DNA from: Entrophospora sp. SA101
Taxonomy: Eukaryota; Glomeromycota; Glomeromycetes; Entrophosporales; Entrophosporaceae
Reading direction: 5' to 3'
Length of the DNA stretch: 64,000 nucleotides
Assembly: GCA_958430865.1 (NCBI GenBank)
Contig: CAUDNR010002447.1
Coordinates: forward strand, 3,367-67,366
The notes below the pieces were generated by a model. The model saw only the letters and a list, made by a program, of their open reading frames with translations, searched no databases and was not told the DNA's origin. The position numbers and the translations under genes were made by a program. Positions 1 to 11,494 of the stretch are shown here, one piece after another (positions within the stretch are counted from its first letter, which is position 1; each line of letters starts with the position of its first letter).

Positions 1-244
1 TTCGTCGCAAAGAGCAAAAAAATGACATTACTCGGGCCAAGACACAGTAATCTATTTTGTAAATCCAAAACATATAAATAGGACAGCCATTTTTTGAAAA
101 ACTTGAGTATTTTCATGAAACAAAATCGGATCTTAATCTTTATCGTCATCCTTAAAAAATGATGATTCATTGTTGTTTGCTACTTGTTGCTATAATAATA
201 ATGCTTCTCATAATTGATGGATTTCACATCTTACAAATAAAAAG
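1..244 (-). repeat. Diverged outer extension of the left palindrome arm
   Basis: Read on the minus strand, this stretch still resembles the DNA beyond the right arm, but with many substitutions and indels. It matches about 17213-17475 and then, after a jump, 18565-18647. Shared words include a block around GATTAAGATC and the end TTGCGACGAA, which is TTCGTCGCAA at base 1 here. The arms proper are indistinguishable, so similarity falls off sharply at about base 325. The aligned blocks are visible in the sequence; that they are old paralogous copies is inference. Confidence 0.7.
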
Positions 245-2798
245 AGAGAGGTCATGTCACGAATAGTCAATACACCCAGCATGAGCCACCAGCAAGAGTT
301 CCATTCTCTCACTTGCTGGACTTTAATAACACATTTAAGTGAGTCACATTGACTTGATTTATAAATGTTCAAGGTGATGCCTAATATTGTCCATATAAGT
401 TCAAGGGTTTTCAATGCTGCTCTATAGTCAACTATTTTTTGGAAATTTGTTAAGTATTTGACACCTAATGCAGAAGCAATATTATATATGCCATATCCTG
501 AAAAAATGGTTATTAAAACACTGCACATATCAAGATTAGTATGCCATTGCCCCAATATAATTCTTGAATTTGGATTTATGTATTCTTTGTATTTCTCTAA
601 CCTTTGGAATATTGATTGATCTGATGCAATATCTAAATACTTCTTAAATTCTAAACTTTGTGTAATATTTTCCAATTCTAAACTGACATTTCATCATCCC
701 ATAATATATTTCACAAGATTCATATATCTCTTCATCATCATTTTGTTTACCTCCTAGATCTAAGATTGTAATGTTCGGAGGCAAATTGTTGAATGATTTT
801 GGGATAAGTGAAATTAACGTTTTATTTATGTCAGATTCATTGAAATTGTTGTTGAATGTTAAATCAGGTAAAAAATCACAATCTAATAATGATTTGAATA
901 CATATCCAGATATATCTAAAAACTTCAAAGAGAGTGAATTATGACCAAATATCTTCTGTTTATTGTTTGAAATCATTAAAGACCTTGGAGGTACAATCAC
1001 ATAAATAGGTATTGGTGAAAAAGCATTTGTAGTGTGGCATGAATGGTATTCCTAGGAACATCAAAAATGTTTCCATATTTGTATGTCTTTTGAAAAAAAT
1101 CGATATTATAAATTATACCAAGGTTCAAAGTTTTTGACCATTTGAAAGATCATGTTTGGAAACTGCTTGGTGCATTCTTTTGATTTCCAAGAGTCCTTCA
1201 TATTTTGGGTATGAGGAATAACATATACAACTCTAAGGATTGCATGCAGAGAAGATAGAATGTTTGGATACCTACAAAGACTTGCTAATATATTATTAAA
1301 CCAAAAATTCATCTTTCTAAATGTAATTGTCATAATTATTGATGACAAAAATGTGATTATCTTTATCAACTTCATTGGTCTAATTCTTCATATTTAAAAC
1401 TCTCGATTCCAGATTTTAATGAATTTTTTTTCTTTTGCCTTTGTAAGTTGTTATTGGTGTTGTTGTAAAATGAATCCAATCATACCATTAAAGAATTCTT
1501 TAATAGTATCTGGGAAGGCCTTGTGATATTCGATTAGGGAACTGGGATTAGTTAAACATTGTTTATTTTTTTTTAACCAATTCTCTAGAATGATATAATG
1601 ATTTCCCCAGACTTTGACTGAATTGAAAACATTCACCAGGGTTGACAGGATTTTTTTTCTGTTTTGAAATTAATTTATCAGCTTTACCAAGTTTTAACGA
1701 AGCTTTGATGATCAGAGGATTCAATAAATTTAGAGTGTGGTTATTCAAAAAAAATAAATCATCATTTTTGTTTGAATAAACATTTAAAACAGACACAAGT
1801 TTTGATAAAACATTCTCTTTTAATGCATGGTTATCTGATAAAGAAATACCCATAATCCAAGTTGCCAAACTTTGTAATGATTTTGTAATATCATTGCTAT
1901 GACTACATTTTTTATTTGAGCCTTTTCCTGTAGGTATATGAACATGACCTCCATTCTTTTCAAAGCATGAAAGACATATATAACATGGATGATAGGTAAT
2001 GTGATCCTCAGATAATTTTTCAAATACTGGCGAAATATTATTATCCATCACTGAGCATGTATGCTGAGTTATGCATGGTACAATCAAATCTCTTCCAAGT
2101 AAATTCCATGTATGTACTGTGCAACTTTTTCCACATGATAATACATAAAAATTGTGGCCACAAAATAAGCATTGTCTTGATGTGATAATTGAATCTTCAC
2201 AATTTCTGATTTTTTTAATGCCTGTTGGATGTAAATTAGGAGATCTGTCTAAGTGAAAGTGTACATCACACACACCCAACAAACCTGGCAAAATCCTTGT
2301 TTATTTTATATAATCAGAATTTATTTCCCAACAACCTGATGTCTGCCACAACCTTTTGTAGCTTTTTCATTCACATGCATATGTTAGACCATCTGATTCA
2401 TTATAACACATTACTGCACATTTTTGATGAAAATTGCAACTATCAGTTGTTTTATCAATCATGATTTCAAATTCATCATCACTAATATTATCTTCAGAAT
2501 TTTTGTTATTTTCCTTCTTCCAATTCACAATCATCATCATCATCATATATACTTTCATCATCTGCAATTTTTTCCACATCTCCCACATCTCTTGCCAATT
2601 CAAATAAATTTAAAAACTTGTATTATTTTTGTTAAAATAAACATTATCATCATTATCTATTTCACAAAATTCACCCTCACTGTCATCTGACTCTTCTAAA
2701 ACATCTTCAATCACTGAAGGTGTAGATGGAATGGATTCAAATGTATCAACCTCTGGCAATTTTAAATTTTGCATATTTAATATATTGTGGTAACTCAT
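208..2798 (-). pseudogene. Cys/His-rich protein of unknown family, frame-broken (left copy)
   Basis: I do not recognise this family. It is the mirror copy of the gene at 14659-17261. Reading on the minus strand, it begins with ATG at 2798 and an acidic N-terminus, then a Cys/His-rich segment near 2600-2370, then a 240-codon frame (1563-2291) with CxxC-type and Cys/His pairs suggesting zinc binding. Shorter frames at 1451-1636, 1106-1375, 644-1000 and 208-675 follow. They are separated by stops or frame changes, and several have no ATG. The last part differs from the right copy at about three residues and has another C-terminus, because the mirror identity ends there. Repeated frame breaks and copy number suggest a mobile-element-derived gene, but no catalytic motif was identified. 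Confidence 0.5.
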
Positions 2799-5700
2799 TT
2801 TTATATCATGTATAAACTAACAAACCAAAAAAAAAGAATTATAAAATTTGTGAAAATATCAATATTAATATAAAAAACATCAGTTTCAAGTATTATACAA
2901 GAGAGATTAAATAAAAATTTAGACATATTTAAATTGCTATTATGTTATCTAATGATCTAATGAATATTGACAACACTATTAATGTTAAATACTAATATAA
3001 TACTAATATTATGCTAATGCTAATGCTAATGCTAATAATGCTAACATTTGAATTAAATGTAAAAAAATTTGTCTCAGAATTATGTATGGAGGGATGGAGG
3101 AAAATGGAAAATGGAAAATGAAAATGGCATATATACAGTTTCTTAAATAGAAAAGATCTTATCTATTGCTGTTGTTATGTAGTGTTCAAACAAGATCATA
3201 CTCCACAGAAGCATGGGTATTCGGGAGAAATAGGTTTAAAGTATACTCTAAAACTAAAACTGCATTTTTAAATAACTTTTGATACCTTTTGTTCTCGAAA
3301 TGATATGGTTAGCTTATGGAAGAACAAATTTTTCATGCAAAAACAAATATAAATTTTTTCGAAATTGATCATCCGTTTTTCGTGACACACTATATTAATA
3401 TATTTAATATTTAAATTTATTATTTGCGTTCAAACAAGATCATACTCCACAGAGGCATGAGTATTCGGGAGAAATAGGTTTAAAGTATACTCTAAAACTA
3501 AAACTACATTTTTAAACAATTTCAGCACCCTTTGTTCTTAAAATATTATAGTTAGCTTATGAGGGAACAATTTTTTCATTAAAATTGATATTTGCCAATA
3601 TTTTTTCGTGACACATACCACGACTAATGACACAATACTGCCATTCAACCATCATCCCCATTTTTGTATATGCACGCGCGGAATCATTTGAATTCAATGA
3701 ATTTTATTTATAATTAAGTCGTGTGATTGACGCGATAAATTTTATTTTTTTTAAAATCAAAATCGATAAAAAAAACGTCATCATCCGCGGCAGCCATCAT
3801 CACCATGAGGAACAACCCACACCAAGAGGAAACATAATAGGAGTAACAACCACGATGGATACGGTAAAGGTGGTAGTGGTGACAATGACAGAACGATGTA
3901 TTATTTTTTTTTGTTACAAACATATTTAACTTACACTAGATTAACAGTGGAAGGGGTAGATTAAATTCTAATATATCACAATATTTAAAATTGTATTTTT
4001 AATTTTATATTATATTCTTCATTTTTACGATTCACACTTGCTTAGGATATTTTTCATTTTCACGCATATATTACTTTCTCTGTTGATTGATAATAATACC
4101 ATTTTGTAATATATTATATATAAATATATATAAAAAAAAAATATTAATTATCATTATATATTGGATTGCATCTATTATAATAATAATTAAAAAGTTTTGT
4201 CGCAAAGGAATATAAATTCGGCCTTTTATAGCATAGAATAGTAGAAATATAAAATTGTTTGAACAAAACTCAAATAAAAAAACAATGTTTACTTTTAATT
4301 CTTTGAATTTATTTGATTATATCTTTATGTCAAGATCGTGATAACATTTAAATAAAGAAATACTAAAAAGTATTTATTGTAAAAATTTTTTGAATATTCG
4401 TCTTTATACGAATGTTAGTCGCAATTAATCTGAATGATTGTTAATGTTGAATAACAAAATAACAGTAAATTCCATCATAACCACTGTTTATATTAATCAA
4501 ACCTATAATCACATTAAAATGCTTATATTTTGATGAGTATTCACGCAAATTTTCATCTTTTAATACTTTTTTTAGAGAAATAAAATAACTGACGTGTGAT
4601 GTCGATCATCCCAAATTTATCAGTTCCGCTCCCATCTGCAATAGTTTTGTGAAGGGATTCATAATTTGTCTGAGCGACATACCGAGTGCAACCTCTAGAT
4701 ATGGCATTCAAGTATAGTTTTTCGATTGATTTAATATTTAGTAAAGGATTAAATGCTCCGAGTGCAAATACTTTGATACTACAATGTAGAAAATATTCAA
4801 GTATAACGCCTTTTGGACAAGGATCGTCAATTTGACAGGAAAAATCATGAATATTATTATTATTAAGGAATATCTTCAAGCAATAATTGTTTGAAAAATT
4901 ATGGTTTGGGTCGTAAATCAATTATATCATTTTTGTGATGATATTTTACATATTCAAGAATTTTGCTCGTTGTTAATGAGCATTCCTGAAGTGATAGAAT
5001 ATTAATACTAGAATAGAAGTGAATTTTATTATAATCATATATTCACTTCCCCGATAATGTTGTCTGAATTATAGATTTGATTTTGTATATTGATAACATC
5101 ATTACTGGTTATCTGTTGATTTGAATTAATCTCACCGCTCAAATTAATCAAAAAGTAATGATGGCTTATTAATTGATCGAACGATTTTATCCCAGTATAA
5201 TGATAACATAGATTTGTCTTCTCGCGAGCATGGAAGAAGATAGCATAAAAAATCAAGTACAAGTTAAAAAAAGACCAGCAAGAAAAAAAAACGGAGGAAA
5301 AAAAAGTTTAAGACCTTGGAAAGAAAGAAAATAAATGCATCAATTGATCTGCAAAGTCAATTTTTGCCAAAAATCAAGTTTAATAGAAAGCTCAACATCG
5401 AACATGCCATGTTGACTTCTCTCTCTCTATTATCACATCCATGGTCAATAGAGACTTCATTCGTAACCATTTCGTAAAACTGCAAATTCCTTTTTATAGA
5501 TAAAATTACCATAAAGACATTAATCAAATCAATAATTAATCCTGAAATAGAGATTGAATGTTGCACTGTCGTTTTCCAAAATAAAAAATACCCCTCACTC
5601 AATAAATTTCTATGATAACTAAAACCAATAGAAATGAATGGGAGCTATTAGGTTGCCTGCACCATAGCAAAAAAATTAAAAAAACTTGTGATATTATCTA

Positions 5701-5962
5701 TTACGTCACAAATATCATATAATGGTTTTACAAGCATTCTCAAAACACAAGATTTTCAGGGATAAAAGGGGGAAACCTTAATTATGTATGCTACAGAATA
5801 ATAAGTAATAGTAATAATAATAAAGAATTTATTTAATTTAACGAATTCCTTTTTTTCTTTTTTTTTTTTTTCAATTATTTAATTATTTAATTAATTATTT
5901 ATTTATTACTAATTATTCTATCAATTATTTAAAAAATTTTCCTTAAAAAAATCAAGTAATTA
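2799..5962. other. AT-rich stretch of the left arm without a convincing gene
   Basis: This stretch holds a short ATGCTA-type microsatellite near 3010-3045, a pair of diverged repeats (3187-3615, separate entry), TATA-rich runs near 4100-4150, and minus-strand open frames at 4553-4921, 5035-5262 and 5357-5602. Those three frames have no ATG at their starts and no motif I recognise, so they are not called as genes. The 122-codon frame at 4553-4921 is the best candidate for a decayed exon. The 100 bases before 5963 are T- and A-rich and probably form the 5' leader of the calponin-homology gene. Confidence 0.5.
3187..3615 (+). repeat. Two diverged tandem copies of a ~200 bp element
   Basis: Copy 1 starts near 3187 and copy 2 near 3430. 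Both begin GTTCAAACAAGATCATACTC and share a long stretch through GAGAAATAGGTTTAAAGTAT. Both end near TTTTTCGTGACACA. They differ by scattered substitutions and indels, so the duplication is older than the palindrome that copied it to 13842-14270. The unit has no coding potential that I can see. The possible short termini (GTGT at the start, ACAC at the end) are too weak to assign a transposon class. Confidence 0.7.
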
Positions 5963-7585
5963 ATGCCGAAACCATACAATAAACCTCAAAGGCGTAGATC
6001 TTTTATTGGACAATGGGACAAAACTACCAAAGTGGTGAATGTCAAACAAAAATACTATGTTAATGAGGTTGATAAATACACAGATATTCAAAAAGCAACT
6101 TTTACTCGCTGGGTCAACATTCAGTTACGCTCGATTCATCAATATGATTTTTTAAACTCCGACAATAATTCATCGAATCCAAATGAAAGTTTAGCAAATA
6201 GACTTCCTGAAATTAAAGCAATTGATAAAGATTTCAGAGACGGTACTAGATTGATTGAATTATTGCAGGTTCTTTATGAGGGTGACTCAGAATTACCGAA
6301 ATGCGAACGTGGTGGTAATACAAGACACCATCATATTGCAAATGTTAGTAATGTTTTAGACTTTTTGAGAAATCGTTTGGATGAGTCGGGTCTGGCTGCT
6401 TTACAAGCCATCGGACCCGTTGATATTGTTGACGGTAATGTGAAATTGACATTAGGTTTAATTTGGCTGGTTATTTCAAGGTTTCATCAAATGGTCAGTG
6501 TATTTGAAGAAGTAGTAACCGAAGAAGAGTTAGCAACTGCCAAAGCTCAATCTAGACTTTTAAATGGCGAGATTGATGATGATGATGATGATGGCGGTAA
6601 TAAAAAAAATAAAAAAAATCATAATTCTAATATGTGGTTTAATTTAGATATTGAATCAATTGAATCACAAATCGATAAATTAGAATTAATTATCAAGATT
6701 AATGATGATGGTGATGGTGATGGTGTTAACAATAACGGGGATGGTGATAACAATAATGGGGATGGTGATATTAAAGATGAAGTTGAAAACATGAATAGAA
6801 ATAGTACTATCCTGGAAGAAGAAGAAGAAGATCATGAAAAAATTGAACAAATTAATAAAGAAACTTTTTCGATAGAACAAAAAGAAGGTGGAGAAGAAGA
6901 AGAAAAATCAGTTGATAACAATATTAATAATTATCTTGGGAAAAAACCAGTTAATAATAACAAAAATTCAATTCGTTATTCAAGAATGTTTCTGAATCCA
7001 AGACAAAGTCTCAATGTTGTAAACAATTATAATAAACGAATGTCATTACCAGCAACAGCCAATAAAGATTTTCAACTTCCACCTAAAAGATTTCGTACAT
7101 TACGTTTAAATGATTCTTCTATGTCATTAAGTTCTTCATCTGGTTTATTGTTTTGGTTGAACATGCAACTTATTGATTATGCATCCGTATTACCTTCAAG
7201 CTCTTATCCAATAGAAGATTTTACAGGTTTAAATGATGGTGTATTATTATCTGCATTGATTCATCATAAAAATATGGAATGGTTTGAAGATTTTGATTTA
7301 TTTATTAAAGATCTACCTAATAAAGATGCATCATCAACAACAAAATTAGATGAAGTCGAAACAGCAGCAAAAGAAAGATTACAAAAATGTTTTAACATAA
7401 TAGAGGAAAAACTAGATGTGAAACCACCCAAATCTTTGGTTTCCATATTAATTGAAAATAATAATCAATTGAGTAAAGAACAGATTAAAAGTAGAACTGG
7501 TATTGCGTGGAGTGTATACATTTCAGAGGTATTTATTTCAATGTCAAATAAAAATAAAAATAGAAATGATTTAATTTTCACATGA
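5963..7585 (+). pseudogene. Truncated copy of the tandem calponin-homology (CH) domain gene
   Basis: The first 532 codons are identical to the full 782-codon gene at 9146-11494 on the other strand. After the palindrome boundary at 7560 the frame runs into unrelated sequence and stops eight codons later, at 7585. Both CH domains are kept (about residues 43-177 and 393-530). The Gln-rich and acidic C-terminal 250 residues are lost. ATG 5963 and the upstream leader are the same as in the full copy, so it could still be transcribed. Whether it makes a stable protein is unknown. It may be an assembly artefact rather than a genomic pseudogene. Confidence 0.8.
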
Positions 7586-7849
7586 CTTCCGTAGTAATTT
7601 GGTTTGGTTGGATCGGCAACGTGGGACCTCTCTATCGGTCCTCATTTTACTATCTCACAATACTGAACAACATCATCATGTTCATGACCTATCTTGTGAC
7701 CAGAAACTCTTTTGGCTTCCCGAAACATTTTGGAAATGAACTTACACTAAGCAGAAAACTAAAACTAAACCTAAACATAAACATAAACTACTAACCTAAA
7801 CTAGTTTCAGGTGGTTTCTGTTAGTTTCTGTTTCGGGTTTTCCCTAAAC

Positions 7850-8400
7850 TCAGAGTTTCGGATCACAACACTGTTCATGACCATCATAATAAATGCCTAG
7901 ATGATATCTTTGATATGAATATCCTAAAATATTAAGCCAACAGCTTGCTGCTGTCAAAGATATTATCTTTTTCTTGGAAATTCCAATATTTGGCAATAAA
8001 TCTTGTTCTATATATTCTTTAAATTTAGGAGCAGTGACATTGAAATTCTGTTGACGCACCCAGCTTTGACACTTTTCTGCAATATCCTCATCATCTACAA
8101 GTCTAATTGTTTTATGTTTACCTTTATTTGATAGTGGAAGTTTATTATACCTTAACCAGTAATTAGTAATCTTATGAATTTGACATGCCTTCCAAGGACC
8201 ACCATCAACATACACCAATTTTGCTACTTCCAAACTTGATTTTACTTTGTTACCATTGTTCTTTTCAACAGATTTCAAATATTCATATATGGATCTCTTT
8301 TTATTATACTCACCAACTATCATATTATGCCCTTTATCCAATTCAACTTTTAAGTCCTTTATTTTTTTGTCAATACTATTATTAGACCATATATTGTCCT
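7850..8400 (-). pseudogene. N-terminal fragment of a DDE-type transposase-like protein
   Basis: A minus-strand frame is open from about 8400 to 7850, with no ATG near its start. The protein has a helix-turn-helix-like N-terminal half, a Trp- and Lys-rich middle, and ends with the run YSYQRYHLGIYYDGHEQ. A YxDGHE-type motif after a Gly-Tyr/Arg-rich stretch is common in fungal DDE-superfamily transposases, just before the catalytic domain; this is from general knowledge of such proteins, not a search. Right after this motif the frame hits the repeat-like segment that ends at about 7867 and stops, so the catalytic part is missing. A decayed, truncated element is the likely explanation. Confidence 0.45.
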
Positions 8401-9145
8401 ATAGCATTTGAGAGAGGCAAAGTAGAACTTTGAAAACCAATCTAAAGATTGAGAAACAGTGTACTCTCTTTGTTGTTAATTCTAAATTGGATATACAATC
8501 ATATTATCAAATGGTTTTCTAATGAATGTCAGTCAATTCAACTGAAATTTCTCCTAACTTCAATTCCACTGGAGGAAGCAAGGAATAATTTGAGATTGCA
8601 GATAACAGGGTTGGCACCACACCAATATTATTATCACAACCATCACTATTATTATTATTATGGCTAATGTTGTAGTTTTGATCAATTTATTGAATTGATC
8701 AAACATCATTGACAATTTTACTTAATTTCGAATTTCAAAAGATCATTTAAATTTATAGATCAATAAACTCCTATCAATGTTGTTTAATGTTAATGGAGAA
8801 TAAGGCAACAAACAATATTATTCTTTTTTTGAAAGAATGTACATGTCACAAATGCTGATATTCGACAAGTTCTATATATTTGTCATAAATGGAAGAACAA
8901 GTTGAAGGATTGCGAAATAGTGATTAAAGAAAAATGAAAAATTGTAACAGTAATAAAACATTGTGAAATAGTTGGTTGCAAAAGAAAGAATCTCAAATTG
9001 TTAAAGTTGTTTAAGTTATACTTAACTTTGATCCGAAACCAAATAGATAAATAAATAATATAAATAATATATAATAATACAAATTAATATTCTAAAATAA
9101 TAAAATTATCAAGTCAAAAATATAACACAAATAAATAATAAATAT

Positions 9146-9787
9146 TTAAATCCAGTTCATGTAAAGTTTAGATTGATGTACATTTGTCAACAATTCTAAT
9201 GGTGAGTTATCATCATTATCATTATTTTTGTCATTTTTGCCACTGTTGTTATTGTTATTGTTATTATTATTATTATTATTTAATTTTTTATAATTTTTTT
9301 TCCATTCATCAACGTTTTGTATATTCCAAGTACCATTTAAATTCCTATTATCATTACCATAATCACCACTACTGTTAGTAGCTTTATAAGTTTTCATTTC
9401 GCGTCGATCATATTTAGCATTACCATTTTCATTATCACCACCATAACCATGAATTTCGCCATCTTCATCTTCATAATACTCATCATCATCGTTGTCGTAA
9501 TAATCACCATAATAATCATCATCATGAATATTATCACCAACAATCCAATTTACAGCCCAATCCACTATGGCGGTCACTAATAATCTTTTAGGCGACCACG
9601 GTGGTAACGGTGATAACGGTGAACATGCCATTGAGAAACTTTTCGTAGTTGAATATGGAGAATACCCTTCTTCTAATGATTCATCAAATAAAGTAGATTG
9701 TGGCGAAACCAGATCTATTGCTGTTGAAGATTCAGAATATTCTCTTGAAATATTATTATTATCGTCATCAACTTCTTGTTGTTGTTC

Positions 9788-9846
<59 letters not shown>

Positions 9847-11494
9847 GCTGCTTTTGTGTGATTATTGATAATCTAGCTTGATCTTTGTTTGTTCTCTTTT
9901 TATTTTTATTTGACATTGAAATAAATACCTCTGAAATGTATACACTCCACGCAATACCAGTTCTACTTTTAATCTGTTCTTTACTCAATTGATTATTATT
10001 TTCAATTAATATGGAAACCAAAGATTTGGGTGGTTTCACATCTAGTTTTTCCTCTATTATGTTAAAACATTTTTGTAATCTTTCTTTTGCTGCTGTTTCG
10101 ACTTCATCTAATTTTGTTGTTGATGATGCATCTTTATTAGGTAGATCTTTAATAAATAAATCAAAATCTTCAAACCATTCCATATTTTTATGATGAATCA
10201 ATGCAGATAATAATACACCATCATTTAAACCTGTAAAATCTTCTATTGGATAAGAGCTTGAAGGTAATACGGATGCATAATCAATAAGTTGCATGTTCAA
10301 CCAAAACAATAAACCAGATGAAGAACTTAATGACATAGAAGAATCATTTAAACGTAATGTACGAAATCTTTTAGGTGGAAGTTGAAAATCTTTATTGGCT
10401 GTTGCTGGTAATGACATTCGTTTATTATAATTGTTTACAACATTGAGACTTTGTCTTGGATTCAGAAACATTCTTGAATAACGAATTGAATTTTTGTTAT
10501 TATTAACTGGTTTTTTCCCAAGATAATTATTAATATTGTTATCAACTGATTTTTCTTCTTCTTCTCCACCTTCTTTTTGTTCTATCGAAAAAGTTTCTTT
10601 ATTAATTTGTTCAATTTTTTCATGATCTTCTTCTTCTTCTTCCAGGATAGTACTATTTCTATTCATGTTTTCAACTTCATCTTTAATATCACCATCCCCA
10701 TTATTGTTATCACCATCCCCGTTATTGTTAACACCATCACCATCACCATCATCATTAATCTTGATAATTAATTCTAATTTATCGATTTGTGATTCAATTG
10801 ATTCAATATCTAAATTAAACCACATATTAGAATTATGATTTTTTTTATTTTTTTTATTACCGCCATCATCATCATCATCATCAATCTCGCCATTTAAAAG
10901 TCTAGATTGAGCTTTGGCAGTTGCTAACTCTTCTTCGGTTACTACTTCTTCAAATACACTGACCATTTGATGAAACCTTGAAATAACCAGCCAAATTAAA
11001 CCTAATGTCAATTTCACATTACCGTCAACAATATCAACGGGTCCGATGGCTTGTAAAGCAGCCAGACCCGACTCATCCAAACGATTTCTCAAAAAGTCTA
11101 AAACATTACTAACATTTGCAATATGATGGTGTCTTGTATTACCACCACGTTCGCATTTCGGTAATTCTGAGTCACCCTCATAAAGAACCTGCAATAATTC
11201 AATCAATCTAGTACCGTCTCTGAAATCTTTATCAATTGCTTTAATTTCAGGAAGTCTATTTGCTAAACTTTCATTTGGATTCGATGAATTATTGTCGGAG
11301 TTTAAAAAATCATATTGATGAATCGAGCGTAACTGAATGTTGACCCAGCGAGTAAAAGTTGCTTTTTGAATATCTGTGTATTTATCAACCTCATTAACAT
11401 AGTATTTTTGTTTGACATTCACCACTTTGGTAGTTTTGTCCCATTGTCCAATAAAAGATCTACGCCTTTGAGGTTTATTGTATGGTTTCGGCAT
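9146..11494 (-). CDS. Tandem calponin-homology (CH) domain actin-binding protein
   Basis: This is an intact single-exon gene of 782 codons starting at ATG 11494. CH1 is at about residues 43-177, with the TFTRWVN start, a DFRDGTRLIELL helix and a DIVDGNVKLTLGLIW end, as in actin-binding CH domains of the alpha-actinin/fimbrin/spectrin type. A second, more diverged CH domain lies at about 393-530. Between them is a charged, disordered Asp/Asn/Glu-rich linker; after them come a poly-Gln tract (about 549-575) and an acidic and Asn-rich tail. No EF-hands or spectrin repeats are seen. Binding of F-actin is expected from the family. The N-terminal two thirds are duplicated at 5963-7560. Confidence 0.85.
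9788..9850 (-). repeat. CAA/CAG trinucleotide repeat coding poly-Gln
   Basis: A near-uninterrupted TTG run on the plus strand is CAA on the coding strand and encodes about 20 consecutive Gln in the calponin-homology protein. It lies in the palindrome spacer, so only one copy exists in the window. Length variation between nuclei or strains is likely for such a tract. Confidence 0.9.

Larger units (their letters stand above)
245..7560 (+). repeat. Left arm of a 7.3 kb inverted repeat (palindrome)
   Basis: Every position x here pairs with position 17457-x on the opposite strand. The relation holds without any shift for all paired reading frames checked between 675 and 7446, so no net indel separates the arms. 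Mismatches seen are about five substitutions between 260 and 325, at the outer edge. The inner edge is sharp: the arms agree through the A-rich run ending at 7560 and differ from 7561. The arm carries a Cys/His-rich broken gene, an AT-rich middle, and the first 532 codons of a calponin-homology gene. It could be a recent inverted duplication, a gene-conversion product, or an assembly fold-back. Confidence 0.93.
7561..9896. other. Unique spacer at the centre of the palindrome
   Basis: These 2,336 bases separate the two arms and have no mirror partner. The left part (7561-7870) is a relatively GC-rich repeat-like segment ending in a degenerate CTAAAC/CCTAAA tract and the word GTTTCGGG. Next comes a minus-strand transposase-like fragment (7850-8400), then AT-rich DNA with no recognisable gene (8401-9145). 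The right part is the C-terminal third of the calponin-homology gene. The spacer is therefore a junction of the normal downstream side of that gene with foreign, repeat-derived sequence. Confidence 0.8.

Noticed and set aside
3008..3045. ATGCTA repeats as a CRISPR-like array
   Set aside because: A simple microsatellite without spacers, in a eukaryotic genome.
5035..5602. Two minus-strand frames (5035-5262, 5357-5602) and their mirrors at 11855-12422
   Set aside because: They begin with TTG, not ATG, show no domain, and appear only because AT-rich DNA here is low in stops.
7752..7806. CTAAAC/CCTAAA tract as an interstitial telomere
   Set aside because: The units are irregular and do not form a clean telomeric repeat, so it is more likely part of a dispersed repeat.
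9567..9881. Plus-strand ORF with a long poly-Cys run
   Set aside because: It is the complement of the poly-Gln tract in the calponin-homology gene; the real gene is on the minus strand.
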